Assembly: GCF_000283155.1 (NCBI RefSeq)
Contig: NW_004454171.1
Coordinates: forward strand, 6,201,104 to 6,265,103
DNA: 64,000 nucleotides
Source of the DNA: Ceratotherium simum simum
Lineage: Eukaryota > Chordata > Mammalia > Perissodactyla > Rhinocerotidae
Direction: 5' to 3'
Positions within the stretch are counted from its first letter, which is position 1. Each line of letters starts with the position of its first letter. The position numbers and the translations under genes were made by a program. Positions 61,525 to 64,000 of this stretch are shown here, one piece after another. The notes beneath the pieces are model-generated. The model was given only the letters and a program-made list of their open reading frames with translations. It was not told where the DNA came from and ran no database searches.

Positions 61525-61735
61525 TAAAACTTAGGAAGAGTTTACCACGTCTTGGGCATTGTGTTAAGTGTTTTACATTCCTCATCTCCAGAAGGGCGAT
61601 GCTGTTATCCCCATTTCATAGAGGGGGAATTTAGGCTTAAAGATGTTAGGTAATTTGCCTGAGGTCACACAGCTAACAATGACGGAGCTTGAGTACCATC
61701 TCAGGCTGTCTGACACCAAAACCTGGATTAAAATA
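61525..61735 (-). mobile_element. MIR SINE
   Basis: Reverse-complement MIR: 'taccacgtcttgggcattgt', 'atgctgttatccccatttca', 'ttgcctgaggtcacacagct'. Confidence 0.9.
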
Positions 61736-61736
61736 T

Positions 61737-62514
61737 TGTTTTTCTAACGTAATATTTTGAATAGATAGATAATACATCCACAGTGTCCAAAATCTGAAAA
61801 CTACATTGAAATTTACTAAAAAAACCCAAACTCCATCCTACACATAGCCACCCAGTTCCCCCCCATAGATAACCAATATAATAAACTTCTTGAGGATCTT
61901 TCTAGAGATATATTGTGCATACACAAGTCATAGAGGGTGTGTGTGTGTGTGTGTGTGTGTGTGCTCGTGCACACGCATGCATATATTCTCTTGTAACCTT
62001 TTTGCTGTGGAAAATGTTGAACATATTTAAAGCTATAATGGAATGGAACCCCCATGTTCCCCTCACCCTGTTTCAAGTAGTATCAACTGAAGAACAATCT
62101 TGTTTCAACCACACCCCACCTGTCTCCTCCCAGACACTATATACATTCATTTGTATGTACTCATTGATTCATTCATCCATAAATATTTCCATGTGTATAT
62201 TTAAAAGATGAAGTCTTTTAAAACACAACCAAAATACAATAATCACACTTAAAAATTAACAATAATTCCTTAAGATCGTGAAATATCCAGTCAGTATTCA
62301 AATTTCCAATTGCTTCATAAATGTCATAATTTTATTAAAGTTTGTTTATTGGAATCAGGATCCAAATAAGGTCCATGTATCACAGTTGTTGACAGGTCTT
62401 TTAAGTTTCCTTTAATCTACAGAGTCTCCCTCTGCTTTTCTTCTTTTATACTCCCTGCAACTTATTTGTTGGAGAAATCATTTGTTTGTTCTGTAGAATC
62501 TCCAACAGCCTAGA
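61737..62514 (-). mobile_element. LINE-1 3' UTR region (L1M4/L1ME type), with a GT microsatellite inside
   Basis: 'ggaacccccatgttcccctc', 'caatcttgtttcaaccacac', 'taacaataattccttaagat', 'atatccagtcagtattcaaa', 'ggaatcaggatccaaataag' and 'ctgcaacttatttgttggag' are typical of these old L1 3' UTRs. Firm for 61990-62514; the part left of the GT run (61937-61962) is less certain. Orientation is inferred. Confidence 0.7.
61937..61962 (+). repeat. (GT)n microsatellite
   Basis: Thirteen uninterrupted GT units. Confidence 0.97.
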
Positions 62515-62548
62515 TTATGTAAAAGGGAAAAAAATCCCTTTTACATAA
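62515..62548. repeat. Perfect 14-bp inverted repeat with A-loop
   Basis: Arms 'ttatgtaaaaggga' (62515-62528) and 'tcccttttacataa' (62535-62548) are exact reverse complements around six A bases. It lies at the edge of the L1M fragment. Confidence 0.9.
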
Positions 62549-62589
62549 ATGGCAGCATAAAATTCACACTATTTTGTACTTTCTTTCTT

Positions 62590-62960
62590 TAACAGACGTT
62601 CATTAACTCATTCAACAAATACATGAGTGCCTAACACTTTCTTCAGTACTGGAGATCAAACAGGAAACAAAACCAACCCACAAACAAAGAAAACATCCCC
62701 ACCCTCACGGAGCTGACATTCTGGTGGATCTAGACAGGCAAACGGAAGTAAATAAATAAACATACACAACACTGGACAATCATGTTATCAGAAGAATAAA
62801 GCAGGGACAGGATAGAGGTGTGTGAGGAGAATCACAATTGCAAACAGTGTGATGAAGGGAGGGCTCGTGAAAAGGTGGCATTGGAGCAAACTCAGAGCAG
62901 GTGAGCGGTGGGGTGGGGGCTCTGGGGGGATGTGGAGGAAGAGCAAGTGGAAAGGCTACA
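62590..62960 (-). mobile_element. L2 3' end fragment
   Basis: Reverse-complement L2: 'cattcaacaaatacatgagt', 'ccaccctcacggagctgacat', 'gaagtaaataaataaacat' and 'agagcaagtggaaaggc'. Confidence 0.85.
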
Positions 62961-63682
62961 TTCAGATGAGAGAGACAAGCCTGTAGCCCATGAGTTGCAA
63001 ATATTTTTCCCTCAGTTTATCTTCTCCCTTTTGCTTCATGTAGGGTAATTCTTACCATTTAGAAAATTTTGACTTTGAAAAATGTAATCACACTTAAATC
63101 TTCGCTTTTCTGGCTCCTAGGTTTTGCGTCAGAGTTAGAAAAGGCTTGGATTTTTAGTCACCAGGTTATTTCACTGGCCAAGATTGCCTGGGTTTAACAA
63201 CAGTTATGAACAACCACAGAATCGCAACAGTTTAACGTCTACAAAGCTAATTCCTCACTCACACCACATGTCTGGTGCAGGGTGGCTCGGCCTACTTTCC
63301 CTCAGGGGCCCGAGCTTCAGGTGTGTCCACCATCGTTGTGTCAGGGGAAGGAGTGGTGGCAAATGGCACACTGACACTTGCAGGCTTTTCACATTTCATT
63401 GGCCAAAGCAGGTCTATGATCCATCTGGGCTCAAGGGGATGGGGCAGTGCAACTCAGCTGTGCCCAGGAGGAGAAGGGAACTCGGGGAAACAGCCCTAAT
63501 GACCCCCACAGGCTCCTCCTTCCTCGCTTGAGTCAAGGTGAAGAACTGCTTTTCTATTACCCCCAATTCTATGACTTTCCCTAACACATGCCATACAGAC
63601 ACACTACTAGATCTACCTGATTGGTTTGTGCAGCCAGTGTGAGCATCTGTATGAGAGAGATGTTCAGGGAGGCAGCACTTAC
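62961..63682. other. Noncoding sequence, nothing recognised
   Basis: A plus-strand frame at 63184-63531 (115 codons) has no recognisable content; 'ggctcggcctactttccctc' to 'ttgtgtcagg' is unassigned. Would be intron if the next exon candidate is real. Confidence 0.35.
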
Positions 63683-63800
63683 CCACAAAGCTCCTCGGCC
63701 TCCATTGTTCTCTAGCACGAGGAGGCTCTGTCCTGCTCACTTCAGGAGCCAAGATGACATTGTAACCCACTGGTGAGGTTAACTTTTCTGGGTGCAACAT
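63683..63800 (-). CDS. Candidate coding exon (118 nt), unidentified gene
   Basis: Seen: on the minus strand 'tgcatttgttccag' precedes the interval, and it ends at GG before a perfect donor, 'gtaagtg'. Only one frame is open across it; the two others have stops. The peptide starts MLHPEKLTSPVGYNV and is basic toward its end. The frame begins on a whole codon and ends one base into a codon. That does not join directly to the candidate exon at 26624-26748, so at least one more exon would have to lie between them. The polypyrimidine tract is weak and the protein is not recognised. Alternatives are an alternative or noncoding exon, or chance. Confidence 0.3.
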
Positions 63801-64000
63801 CTGGAACAAATGCATAAATTAATGCTGGTCACTTTCAGATAAAAATAAGTAGTCTGGATCCCACAGACCCAGAGAAAGGTGCTGTTTGTTTAGATAGTGG
63901 AGTTTTTGCAGATTTAGCAAAGCCAATGGATCTTGGAACTTTCAACATAAACAATGAGGAAACTAAAATAAACCCTTACAGAGCTGAAGAGATAGGAACA
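63801..64000. other. Noncoding sequence to window end
   Basis: Nothing recognised. Confidence 0.4.

Overview
The window is mammalian nuclear DNA, most likely from a perissodactyl (horse, rhinoceros or tapir lineage). Three tRNA-derived SINEs match the ERE (equine repetitive element) pattern from memory, and a fourth SINE has a tRNA-Glu-like head and an RTE-like tail of the kind I know from horse (SINE2-1_EC-like). The rest of the repeat content is standard placental material: old L1 3' ends, L2, MIR, MaLR LTRs, class I retroviral LTRs and hAT-type DNA transposon fossils. I cannot separate horse from rhino or tapir by eye. There is no operon-like structure, no bacterial gene, no CRISPR array and no tRNA or rRNA gene.

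No complete protein-coding gene is visible. Nearly all open frames are short and chance-like, or run through simple repeats or transposon fossils. The best coding signals are short exon-like intervals on the minus strand bounded by splice consensus: 26624-26748 (the best), 3169-3242 (phase-compatible with it) and 63683-63800 (a good donor). If real, the window is mostly intron of an unidentified minus-strand gene with very long introns, or intron plus intergenic sequence. I could not name the protein.

Layout. 1-5 kb: L1 3' end, unassigned old repeats and L2-like sequence. 5-9 kb: largely unique, with two 278-bp copies of one unrecognised sequence (6723-7000 and 7959-8236). 9-17 kb: an L1 tail, MIR and L2 fragments, an AT-rich stretch resembling a conserved noncoding element (16373-16640) and a MER58-like element. 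17-25 kb: L2, the tRNA-Glu SINE, MIR, and an L1 inserted into a minus-strand L2. 26-30 kb: a tetranucleotide microsatellite, the best exon candidate, a GT-rich minisatellite and an MLT1-type LTR. 30-47 kb: sparse MIR, L2 and hAT fossils, a CA-rich minisatellite and a Charlie-like element. 47-58.6 kb: the repeat-rich end, with three EREs, two class I ERV LTRs (one solo LTR with matching 4-bp flanks), an ERE inside an L1 and a long L2. 58.6-64 kb: L2, MIR and L1M fragments, a short perfect hairpin and the last exon candidate.

I found no convincing new biological system. The points most worth a second look are the minus-strand exon candidates, the paired 278-bp repeat, and the clean insertion scars useful for dating. 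Family names come from memory of consensus sequences; RepeatMasker with a perissodactyl library would settle them.
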